The notes below the pieces were generated by a model that ran no database searches, had not been told where the DNA came from, and saw nothing but the letters and a program-made list of their open reading frames with translations. A stretch of 64,000 bases of DNA from Aureimonas phyllosphaerae. Its GTDB lineage: Bacteria > Pseudomonadota > Alphaproteobacteria > Rhizobiales > Rhizobiaceae. Positions 45,501 to 52,823 of this stretch are shown here, in pieces. The DNA is taken from contig NZ_FOOA01000006.1 in NCBI RefSeq assembly GCF_900113065.1, positions 62,001 through 126,000 of the forward strand. Direction: 5' to 3'. Every line of letters begins with the position of its first letter. The stretch's first letter is position 1. Both the position numbers and the translations under genes were made by a program.

Positions 45501-45950
45501 TTAGAGGTTGCAGTAGCGACGTTCGCCCGCGCTGTTGGCGACATAGGTGTTGGTGCGCGGATCGTAGGTGCGGTAGCGCGCGGCGCAACGGGCGGCCTGC
45601 GAGCGGCTCACCACGACGCCCTCGCGATAGGCGGGCCCGCGGTTCGCGTTGGCGGCGGCACCCACGGCAGCGCCGGCGGCGAAGCCGAAGATCGCGGCGG
45701 CGGCGGCATCGCCGCGGTTCCGGTCGCGATAGCTCTCGCGGTACCAGCGATTGTAGCGGCGGTCGTCCCAGCGACGGCCGTCGCGGCGGAAGTCGCGGCA
45801 GTCGCGCGCACCGGGGTTGCGGGCGCAGAAGCGCTCGACGAAACGCTGACGCTCGCGGAAGCTCTGGGCCTCGGCCTGCGGAGCCGAGAAGGTGACGACG
45901 CCAGTGGCCAGCACCGCGGCGGCCATGAAGGACTGGAACAGCTTGCGCAT
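45501..45950 (-). CDS. BA14K-like secreted protein, copy 2
   Basis: This 149-residue exported protein has a signal peptide (FMAAAVLATGVVTFSAPQAEA), an Arg/Asp/Tyr-rich region (RRWDDRRYNRWYRESYRDR), an Ala/Gly helix (AIFGFAAGAAVGAAANA) and the C-terminal BA14K block AARCAARYRTYDPRTNTY ending RRYCNL. It shares architecture and the two motif cysteines with copy 1, 200 bp away, but differs in the middle, so the two are old tandem paralogues, not a recent copy. Function is unknown; lectin-like activity has been reported for the Brucella namesake. Confidence 0.85.
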   Translation of the reverse strand: MRKLFQSFMAAAVLATGVVTFSAPQAEAQSFRERQRFVERFCARNPGARDCRDFRRDGRRWDDRRYNRWYRESYRDRNRGDAAAAAIFGFAAGAAVGAAANANRGPAYREGVVVSRSQAARCAARYRTYDPRTNTYVANSAGERRYCNL

Positions 45951-46065
45951 GAAGGGCTTTCTCCCAAAGGTTGGCGGTAGCGTCGCGGCTACAGACCGGA
46001 GTGACGGACCGCAGGAACCGGGGATCTGTCATCCGGTTCCATCCATGATCCAAAATGAGCGTCGC

Positions 46066-46093
46066 AACCTGAACGCGACCTGAACGCGTCAGG
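46066..46093. promoter_or_regulatory. Perfect direct repeat plus dyad upstream of BA14K copy 2 and the radical SAM gene
   Basis: ACCTGAACGCG is repeated twice without gap (46066-46076, 46077-46087), and TCAGGT follows, making an ACCTGA-ACGCG-TCAGGT dyad. It lies in the divergent region, 116 bp before BA14K copy 2 and 80 bp before the radical SAM gene, and contains the TGAACG pair with the same 11-bp period as upstream of copy 1. Confidence 0.55.
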
Positions 46094-46173
46094 TTCGAAC
46101 GCTCCGGTCGCAGGCGGTGGAAAAGCCGTCGGCGCGCATGGCCTGAACGAAGCGGGAACACTATATAGAGAGA

Positions 46174-47412
46174 ATGAGCAAGCCGACCCTGATGCAGAAG
46201 CTGGCGATCCTCTCGGACGCCGCCAAGTACGACGCGTCCTGCGCTTCCAGCGGGACGTCGAAACGGGACTCGACGAAGTCCAAGGGCATCGGCTCGACCG
46301 AAGGATCGGGGATCTGCCACGCCTATGCGCCGGACGGGCGGTGCATCTCGCTGCTCAAGATCTTGATGACCAACTTCTGCATCTACGACTGCGTCTACTG
46401 CGTGAACCGCTCGTCCTCCAACGTCGCGCGGGCGCGCTTCTCGGTGGAGGAGGTCGTGAAGCTGACGATGGAGTTCTACAAGCGGAACTATATCGAGGGC
46501 CTGTTCCTCTCCTCCGGCATCATCCGCAACTCCGACTATACGATGGAGGAGATGGTCCGTATCGCGCGAAAGCTGCGGATGGAGGAGAACTTCGCGGGCT
46601 ACATCCACCTGAAAACCATCCCCGACGCGTCGCCGAAGCTGATCGAGGAGGCCGGCCTCTTCGCCGACCGCCTGTCGATCAACATCGAACTGCCGACCGA
46701 CATCGCGCTGGAGGCGCTGGCGCCCGAGAAGAAGCCGCGCGACATCAAGCGCTCGATGGGGCACCTGCGGCTCAAGATCGACGAGCACAAGGGCGAGGCA
46801 AGGGACCGCGCCAAGCCGCCCAAGTTCGCGCCGGGCGGCCAGTCGACGCAGATGATCATCGGCGCCGACGGGGCGAACGACGACCTGATCCTCGGCCGGT
46901 CCGAGAACCTCTACGGCAACTACCGGCTGCGTCGCGTCTATTATTCCGCCTTCTCGCCGATCCCGGATGCCTCCTCGCGGCTGCCGCTCGCCAAGCCGCC
47001 CCTGATGCGCGAGCACCGCCTCTACCAGGCGGACTGGCTGATGCGCTTCTACGGGTTCGGGCGCGACGAGATCGTGTCGGGCGGCTCGGCCGACGGGATG
47101 CTGGACCTTGCCATCGACCCGAAGCTCGCCTGGGCGCTGAAGAACCGCGGGCGTTTCCCGGTCGACGTCAACAAGGCGGATCGCGAAATGCTCCTGCGCG
47201 TGCCGGGCTTCGGCACAAAGGCGGTCGACCGCATCCTCTCGACGCGCCGCCACCGGTCGCTGCGCCTCGACGACGTCGCCCGGCTCTGCCACTCGGTGGA
47301 AAAGGTACGCCCCTTCGTGCAGGCGCTGGACTGGACGCCGGGGGGTCTCACCGACCGGGAGAACCTGCGCGGGCTGGTGGCGCCCAAGGCCGAGCAGCTG
47401 AGCCTCTTCTGA
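46174..47412 (+). CDS. Putative DNA modification/repair radical SAM protein
   Basis: This 412-residue radical SAM enzyme has the [4Fe-4S] motif CIYDCVYC (Cys at about 69, 73, 76), preceded by a Ser/Thr/Lys-rich N-terminus with GSGICHAYAPDGRC. The TIM-barrel half continues to about residue 270. The C-terminus holds a helix-hairpin-helix DNA-binding motif (VNKADREMLLRVPGFGTKAV, from about 332). This family is known to pair with DUF4130/UdgX proteins, as here: its TGA shares one base with the ATG of the next gene. The radical chemistry and substrate are unknown; DNA is likely because of the HhH and the partner. Confidence 0.9.
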   Translation: MSKPTLMQKLAILSDAAKYDASCASSGTSKRDSTKSKGIGSTEGSGICHAYAPDGRCISLLKILMTNFCIYDCVYCVNRSSSNVARARFSVEEVVKLTMEFYKRNYIEGLFLSSGIIRNSDYTMEEMVRIARKLRMEENFAGYIHLKTIPDASPKLIEEAGLFADRLSINIELPTDIALEALAPEKKPRDIKRSMGHLRLKIDEHKGEARDRAKPPKFAPGGQSTQMIIGADGANDDLILGRSENLYGNYRLRRVYYSAFSPIPDASSRLPLAKPPLMREHRLYQADWLMRFYGFGRDEIVSGGSADGMLDLAIDPKLAWALKNRGRFPVDVNKADREMLLRVPGFGTKAVDRILSTRRHRSLRLDDVARLCHSVEKVRPFVQALDWTPGGLTDRENLRGLVAPKAEQLSLF

Positions 47413-48890
47413 TGTTTCTGGCACGCCTCGACCACCCGGCGGATTTCGACGCCTGGCGCGAGGCGGCCCGCACGGCGCTGGCGCTGCACGTCCCGCCGGA
47501 GGAGATGGCCTTCGCCGTCAGTGAGGATCCGGCGCCCCTCTTTGCCGAGCCCCTGCCGGACCGCCCTGCCGACGCCGCGCCCTTCAACGTCCCGAAGGCG
47601 TTTCCGGACGTCGCGCGCAAGCTCATCTGCCACGCCGACCCTGAGCGCTTCGTCTTCGCCTATCGCCTCCTCTGGCGCCTGCAGGACGAGAAGAAGCTCC
47701 TCGAGATTGTCTCCGACCCCGACACGCGCCGCGCCGTCGAGATGCAGAAGGCGGTCTATCGCGACAGTCACAAGATGAAGGCCTTCGTGCGCTTTCGCGA
47801 GATCGAGGACGCCGAGGGCCAGCGCCAGTACATCGCCTGGTTCGAGCCCTTCCACCACGTCGTCGAGCTCACCGCCCCCTTCTTCATGCGCCGCTTCCCC
47901 GGCATGGTCTGGAGCATCCTGACGCCCAAGCGCTCCGTCCACTGGGACGGCGTCGAGATGGTCTTCGCGCCGGGCGCCGACCCCTCGCAGAAGCCGGCCG
48001 ACGACGACATGGAGGCGCTCTGGCTCACCTACTACGCCTCGATCTTCAACCCGGCGCGGCTGAAGGTGAAGGCGATGCAGGCCGAGATGCCGAAGAAGTA
48101 CTGGCACAACCTGCCCGAAGCGACCCTGATCGAGCCGCTGATCCGGGGCGCCGAGGCGGCGCAGCGCCGCATGATCGAAACCCAGCCGACGCTCCCGAGT
48201 TTCCGCCACGAGAAACAGGCGGAGCGAAACGACATGGCACGCGCGGCATCACAGGTTCCGGCCTTCAACGGCTTCAACAAGCCGCCGGAAGACATCGAGG
48301 AGGCGCGCGAGCAGGCTCGGCACTGCAAGGCGTGCCCGCTCTGGGAGCCCGCGACCCAGACCGTCTTCGGCAAGGGCCCGGCCGACGCGCCGGTCATCTT
48401 CGTCGGCGAGCAGCCGGGCGACCAGGAGGATCTGGCCGGCGAGCCCTTCATCGGCCCCGCCGGCAAGGTCTTCGACGAGGCGCTCGCCGCCGCCGGCATC
48501 GACCGCTCCCAGGCCTATGTCACGAATGCCGTGAAGCACTTCAAATTCGAGCCGCGCGGCAAGCGGCGTATCCACGCCAAGCCCAACATGGGCGAGGTCA
48601 AGGTCTGCCGCTGGTGGCTCGAACAGGAGCGCGAGCTCATCAAGCCGAAGCTCATCGTGGCGCTGGGCGCCACGGCCGCGGCATCGGTGCTGGGCAAGAC
48701 CGTGACGATCCGCGACACGCGTTCCAAGCTCATCGACCTGCCCGACGGCACCACCAAGCTCCTCGTCACCGTCCACCCCGCTTACATCCTGCGCCTGCCG
48801 GACCCGGAGGCCCAGGCGCGCGAGCGCGAAGCCTTCCACGCCGACATGGACCGCGCCAAGGCCTACGTGCCGGAGATCGCGCTGGGGTGA
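47412..48890 (+). CDS. DUF4130-UdgX fusion: uracil-DNA-binding/uracil-DNA glycosylase superfamily protein
   Basis: This 492-residue fusion has two parts. Residues 1 to about 250 are a DUF4130 domain (FAYRLLWRLQDEKK, HKMKAFVRFRE, FEPFHHVVELTAPFF, MVWSILTPKRS), the constant partner of the upstream radical SAM protein. Residues about 285-492 are a family-4-like uracil-DNA glycosylase fold with Fe-S Cys (CKACPLW and KVCRWW), motif A GEQPGDQED, HPAYILR near the end, and the loop KRRIH at about 384-388. That loop, with His at about 388, is the hallmark of UdgX, which in mycobacteria forms a covalent bond with uracil-containing DNA and so does not turn over as a glycosylase. The same behaviour here is inference. 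Confidence 0.92.
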   Translation: MFLARLDHPADFDAWREAARTALALHVPPEEMAFAVSEDPAPLFAEPLPDRPADAAPFNVPKAFPDVARKLICHADPERFVFAYRLLWRLQDEKKLLEIVSDPDTRRAVEMQKAVYRDSHKMKAFVRFREIEDAEGQRQYIAWFEPFHHVVELTAPFFMRRFPGMVWSILTPKRSVHWDGVEMVFAPGADPSQKPADDDMEALWLTYYASIFNPARLKVKAMQAEMPKKYWHNLPEATLIEPLIRGAEAAQRRMIETQPTLPSFRHEKQAERNDMARAASQVPAFNGFNKPPEDIEEAREQARHCKACPLWEPATQTVFGKGPADAPVIFVGEQPGDQEDLAGEPFIGPAGKVFDEALAAAGIDRSQAYVTNAVKHFKFEPRGKRRIHAKPNMGEVKVCRWWLEQERELIKPKLIVALGATAAASVLGKTVTIRDTRSKLIDLPDGTTKLLVTVHPAYILRLPDPEAQAREREAFHADMDRAKAYVPEIALG

Positions 48891-48907
48891 GGGCGCGCGC
48901 GTGGGTT

Positions 48908-49087
48908 GGCGGGGCTGCCGCCCCGAGCCCCGCTCGGGAAAGAATTCCCGAACCCTTCTTTTCGTTTATGACCTCTTCCGAGATCGGGACGGGCCGTTGG
49001 CCCGTTCCGATCTCGGACAAGCCTCGAATGAGGAGGGGTTCAGGGGAAATCATTTCCCTTGACGGGGTGCAGGGGCAGCGCCCCTGC
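48908..49087. repeat. 180-bp imperfect palindrome (REP/MITE-like intergenic element)
   Basis: The gap after the UdgX gene is almost wholly an inverted repeat. The centre (48977-49017) is two 19-bp arms starting TCCGAGATCGG, with a single G:T wobble and a 3-nt spacer. The outer parts also match when one side is reverse-complemented: both contain GGGG..TGCC..CC, GGGAAA.GA.TTCCC and GAACCC. Each half has its own small hairpins, for example CAGGGGC/GCCCCTG near the right end. It would fold into one long stem in either strand. No ORF is inside. Confidence 0.85.
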
Positions 49088-49167
49088 TATCGACGCCACG
49101 CCCCTCTCGCCCCGGCCCCGTCTCGTGCTAGGGCATCGGCGACGAGAGCGTGCCGGAGGAGGGCAGC

Positions 49168-49866
49168 ATGAAGAGATCGCGGGTCAACGAGATCATCCGG
49201 CAGAGCGACGAGTTCATCCGCTCGTTCGGATACGTGATGCCGCCGTTCGCCTATCTCTCGCCGGCCGAAATGCAGGCGCGGCAGGCGGACCTCCAGGCGG
49301 TCGTCGATCGGCGGCTCGGCTGGGACATCACGGACTACGGACGCGGCGACTTCGACAATCTCGGCCTGTTCCTGTTCACGACGCGCAACGGCGACAATAC
49401 CGACCTGAAGGCGGGGCGCGGGATGCTCTACGCCGAGAAGATCATGATCTCGCGGCAAGATCAGCTGTCGCCGATGCATCGGCACGATCTCAAGGCCGAG
49501 GACATCATCAACCGGGGCGGGGCGACGCTGGCGCTGAAGCTCTACACGGCGGGGCCGGACGGCGAGATCGACAAGTCGCTGCCGGTCAACGTCGTGACCG
49601 ACGGCATGCGGCGCCAGATGAAGGGCGGCGACATCCTGCGTCTGTCGCCGGGCGAGAGCGTGACCTTGATGCCGCGCACCGACTGGCACGCCTTCTGGGG
49701 CGAGGGCGGGGACGTCCTCATCGGCGAGGTCTCGACCGTCAACGACGACCTGACCGACAACGTCTTCGCCGAGCCGATCGGGCGCTTCGCCGAGATCGAG
49801 GAGGACGAGGCACCGCTGCACCTCCTTGTGTCCGACTACGACAAGTGGCTGGGCAACCAGCGATAA
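49168..49866 (+). CDS. D-lyxose (ketol-)isomerase
   Basis: This is a cupin-fold metal-dependent sugar isomerase (232 aa) of the D-lyxose isomerase family, which interconverts D-lyxose and D-xylulose and often also D-mannose and D-fructose. The putative metal ligands lie in MHRHDLKAEDIINRGG (two His and a Glu) and in DWHAFWGEGGD. A GGAGGAGGG ribosome site fixes the start MKRSRVNEI. It stands alone: no sugar kinase, transporter or regulator is adjacent. The physiological sugar is therefore not evident from context. Confidence 0.9.
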   Translation: MKRSRVNEIIRQSDEFIRSFGYVMPPFAYLSPAEMQARQADLQAVVDRRLGWDITDYGRGDFDNLGLFLFTTRNGDNTDLKAGRGMLYAEKIMISRQDQLSPMHRHDLKAEDIINRGGATLALKLYTAGPDGEIDKSLPVNVVTDGMRRQMKGGDILRLSPGESVTLMPRTDWHAFWGEGGDVLIGEVSTVNDDLTDNVFAEPIGRFAEIEEDEAPLHLLVSDYDKWLGNQR

Positions 49867-49999
49867 CTGTGGACGCCGGGCGGCGCGGGACTCCTGATCG
49901 GGGACCCGCTCCGCTAGATTAGGGCTTCCTCGACCATGAACATCGCGGGCCCGTGCGCTGAGCCGTGCGGGGCCGTTCGCATTCTCGGAGTGAAGCCGT

Positions 50000-51520
50000 T
50001 TGACCAAGGTCGCCGTCGATCTCGGAACGACCGCCACGGGCGAGCCGGCGGAGATGGACCTGGAGGAGCTCCTGTCCACGCGCCTTCTGGTGCAGGGCAA
50101 TTCCGGCTCGGGGAAGTCGCACCTCTTCCGCCGCATCCTGGAGCAGAGCGCCGGCTGGGTGCAGCAGGCAATCATCGATCCGGAAGGCGACTTCGTGTCC
50201 TTCTCCGACCGGTTCGGCCATGTCGTGGTGGATGCCGACCGGACGCCGGCCGAGCTCGCCCGCATCGCGACGCGCATCCGCCAGCACCGCGCCTCCGTCG
50301 TCCTTAACCTCGAAGGGCTCGACGCCGAGGTGCAGATGAATTGCGCCGCCGCCTTCCTGAACGGCCTGTTCGACGCCGACCGGCACCACTGGTTCCCGAT
50401 GCTGATCGCGGTGGACGAGGCGCAGATCTTCGCGCCGGCGATCGCCGGCGAGGTGGGGGACGAGGCGCGTCGCATCTCGCTCGGCGCGATGACCAACCTC
50501 ATGTGCCGCGGCCGCAAGCGCGGGCTCGCCGGCATGATCGCGACGCAGCGCCTCGCCAAGCTCGCCAAGAACGTGGCGGCGGAAGCCTCGAACTTCCTGA
50601 TGGGCCGCACCTTTCTCGACATCGACATGGCGCGCGCCGCCGATCTTCTCGGCATGGACCGGCGGCAGGCCGAGCGCTTCCGCGATCTCGAGCCCGGCCA
50701 TTTCGTGGCGCTAGGGCCGGCGCTGTCGCGCAAACCCATTCCGCTGCGCATCGGCCCGGTCGAGACGGCCGGGCGCTCGGGCCGCCCGGTGCTAATGGCG
50801 CTGCCCGAGGCGAGCCCGGCCGAGATGGCCGACCTCATCTTCACCGCTGGCGCGGACGAGCCGGTCGCCCTGCCGGCGCCGGTTCGGCGCGAGCCGGCGG
50901 TGGCGACGCGCGAGCTTCTGGAGCGCGTCTCGGCGCCGCGCCTTGCCGCGCCCGCGCCGCCGGACGAGGAGCCGGGGGAGGACGAGGAGACGCTGGCCGA
51001 GCGCCAGGAGCGGATCGATTCGATCTTCACCGAGCTGATGGCCGATCCGGAGGCGGCGTTCCGCCCCGTCCAGACGCTTTATCAGGACTTCCTCACCCAT
51101 TGCCGGCTGAAGCGCCTGTCACCGGGTGCGCTGGATCTTGCCGGCTTCCGGCGCAAGCTCGCGCTGGCGCGCGCCGGGGTCGGAGCCGACGGCGAGGACG
51201 AGGCCTGGACCGAGGTCGTGGCACGCTCGGAGGAGCTGCCGGAGGACATGCAGGGGGTCTATCTCCTGCTCGCCAAGGCGGCGCGCGATGCCGAGCCCTG
51301 TCCGGGCGACGAGGTGCTGGCGCGCGCCTACGGCAGCCATTCGCCCTCGCGCGGGCGCTTCCTTCTGACTTGGATGGCCGAACGCGGCTATATCGCGGCC
51401 GAGACCGACTTCCGGGGCAACCGCGTCGTAACGATCGCCGGCAACAACTGGCGCACGGGCGCGGGCAGCGCCAAGCCGCGCGGGGCCAGCGCAGCGCCGC
51501 GCCTGCGCCGGGTGAAATAA
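50000..51520 (+). CDS. HerA-like (DUF87) P-loop ATPase
   Basis: This is a 506-residue ATPase of the HerA/FtsK superfamily. The P-loop is GNSGSGKS (about 33-40) and the Walker B is LIAVDEAQIF (Asp at about 139, Glu about 140), followed by CRGRKRGLAGMIATQRLAK with the sensor Gln and Arg. A flexible Pro/Glu segment (about 305-335) leads to a C-terminal domain of about 160 residues that I do not recognise. HerA normally pumps DNA with the nuclease NurA in resection, or with other effectors in defence systems; no nuclease is adjacent. TTG 50000 with GGAG 10 bp upstream is the only good start. Confidence 0.85.
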   Translation: MTKVAVDLGTTATGEPAEMDLEELLSTRLLVQGNSGSGKSHLFRRILEQSAGWVQQAIIDPEGDFVSFSDRFGHVVVDADRTPAELARIATRIRQHRASVVLNLEGLDAEVQMNCAAAFLNGLFDADRHHWFPMLIAVDEAQIFAPAIAGEVGDEARRISLGAMTNLMCRGRKRGLAGMIATQRLAKLAKNVAAEASNFLMGRTFLDIDMARAADLLGMDRRQAERFRDLEPGHFVALGPALSRKPIPLRIGPVETAGRSGRPVLMALPEASPAEMADLIFTAGADEPVALPAPVRREPAVATRELLERVSAPRLAAPAPPDEEPGEDEETLAERQERIDSIFTELMADPEAAFRPVQTLYQDFLTHCRLKRLSPGALDLAGFRRKLALARAGVGADGEDEAWTEVVARSEELPEDMQGVYLLLAKAARDAEPCPGDEVLARAYGSHSPSRGRFLLTWMAERGYIAAETDFRGNRVVTIAGNNWRTGAGSAKPRGASAAPRLRRVK

Positions 51521-51574
51521 GGCGCGGGTCCGCAAGGGCTCGTCCCCGCCCGCGATCCGTGCCAGAAGGGCCCC

Positions 51575-52099
51575 ATGTTTCCCGAGACGCTCTGGACCGA
51601 AGACCTGATCCTCCGCCCCATCGCCCTTGGCGACACGGGCGCGATCTTCGACGAGTACGCGCAGGACCCGGAGGTCACGCGCTACCTGACCTGGGCGCCG
51701 CACACCTCGGTGCGCGAGACCGAAGAGTTCATCACCGGCTGCATCGCCAGCGAGACGTCGCGCACCTTCACGCTTCTCGGGCGGCGCGACCGGCAGCTGC
51801 GCGGGGCGCTGACGATCCGGCGCGACGTGCCGGGGCGCATCGGCTTCGGCTACGTCCTGTCGCGCCGCTCGTGGAACCAGGGCCTGATGACCGAGGCGCT
51901 GACCGAGGTCGTCGCCTGGGCGATGAAGCAGCGCGACGTCTGGCGCATCGGCGCTACCTGCGACGTCGACAACGTGGCGTCCGCGCGCGTCATGGAGAAG
52001 GCAGGGCTCGAGCGCGAGGGGCTTCTCAAGCGCTGGATGGTGCACCCGAACATCGAGGATACGCCGCGCGACTGCTGGATGTTCGCCAAGGCCCGCTGA
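51575..52099 (+). CDS. GNAT family N-acetyltransferase (RimJ/RimL-like)
   Basis: This is an acetyl-CoA-dependent acetyltransferase of 174 residues. The N-terminal TEDLILRPIALGDTGAI and the segments IGFGYVLSRRSWNQGLMTEAL and NVASARVMEKAGLEREG are those of the RimJ/RimL branch, which acetylates protein N-termini or small amines; the substrate cannot be told. The gene lies 54 bp after the HerA-like gene in the same direction and is convergent with the DUF2585 gene 3 bp later. Confidence 0.88.
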   Translation: MFPETLWTEDLILRPIALGDTGAIFDEYAQDPEVTRYLTWAPHTSVRETEEFITGCIASETSRTFTLLGRRDRQLRGALTIRRDVPGRIGFGYVLSRRSWNQGLMTEALTEVVAWAMKQRDVWRIGATCDVDNVASARVMEKAGLEREGLLKRWMVHPNIEDTPRDCWMFAKAR

Positions 52100-52102
52100 G
52101 CT

Positions 52103-52714
52103 TCAGACCGGCGGTACGGAGACCCCGAGAAGCCGCAGCGTGCCGAGCACGAAGCCGTCGCGGATGGCGAGTGCGATGGCGAGTTCGAAGAGGAGCACCA
52201 GCCCGATCGTTCCCTTCAGGGGAAGCGCCCGCGCGGCGAGGAAGCCGAGCGCCACGAACACGGTGTCGCCGAGCGCGTTGAAGACGCTGTCGCCATGATA
52301 TTCCGGCGCGCCGACTGCCTGGCCGAACATCGCGATGATCCAGGGCGAGTTCTCCATCACCTCCCAGACGCCGCTGGAGGCGAGAGCGGTGAGGAGAAGC
52401 CAGCTCGTCGGCCAGTGTGGCCGCGCGCGATGGAGCGCCAGATAGAGACCGATGCCGAAGACGACGTGGAGCGCGGAATACCAGTCCGCGAACTGCTGCG
52501 AGGATCCCGGCGAATGCGGGTCGCCGTCCCAGAGCCGGATCGTGCCGCAGTCGCAGACGAGCGGCCGACCCATCAGATCGAGAATGGCGGCCATCACGAG
52601 GACGATGGCAGCCCCCACGACGATCTGACCCGCCGGCGTGGACAGAAACACGTTGGAGGCGCGGTCGGCGGGGCGTGGGGCCATGTCTGTCATGCCGGCT
52701 GAACGCGCGGCCAT
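52103..52714 (-). CDS. DUF2585 family membrane protein, second copy
   Basis: This is a predicted membrane protein of about 203 residues with the same pattern as the copy at 23.4 kb: CDCGTIRLWDGD, SSQQFADWYSALH, GIGLYLALHRARP, VWEVMENSPWIIAMF, YHGDSVFNALGDTVF and IRDGFVLGTLRLLG. About five hydrophobic segments are visible. Function is unknown. Several starts are possible (GTG 52720, ATG 52714, ATG 52693); none has a clear ribosome site. It is divergent from crtX across about 110 bp. Confidence 0.85.
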   Translation of the reverse strand: MAARSAGMTDMAPRPADRASNVFLSTPAGQIVVGAAIVLVMAAILDLMGRPLVCDCGTIRLWDGDPHSPGSSQQFADWYSALHVVFGIGLYLALHRARPHWPTSWLLLTALASSGVWEVMENSPWIIAMFGQAVGAPEYHGDSVFNALGDTVFVALGFLAARALPLKGTIGLVLLFELAIALAIRDGFVLGTLRLLGVSVPPV

Positions 52715-52823
52715 CGCCACAGGTTGCGACGGCTCGCGTGCCGTCCACAGTCTTGTGCGTCGCCCTTCGGGCGTTTCACGCTATCTGTGATGTCGTCGCC
52801 CGCACCAACCTCGGCATATCGCT

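Noticed and set aside
46174-48890. A complete phage-defence island in the radical SAM/UdgX/HerA-like region
   Set aside because: No toxin, nuclease, methyltransferase, integrase or atypical base composition is visible, and the HerA-like gene is separated by the palindrome and an isomerase gene. A defence role stays speculative.
52761-52773. CGCCC-TTC-GGGCG hairpin followed by TTT upstream of crtX
   Set aside because: Only 5 bp of stem and three T residues; too weak to call an attenuator or terminator.
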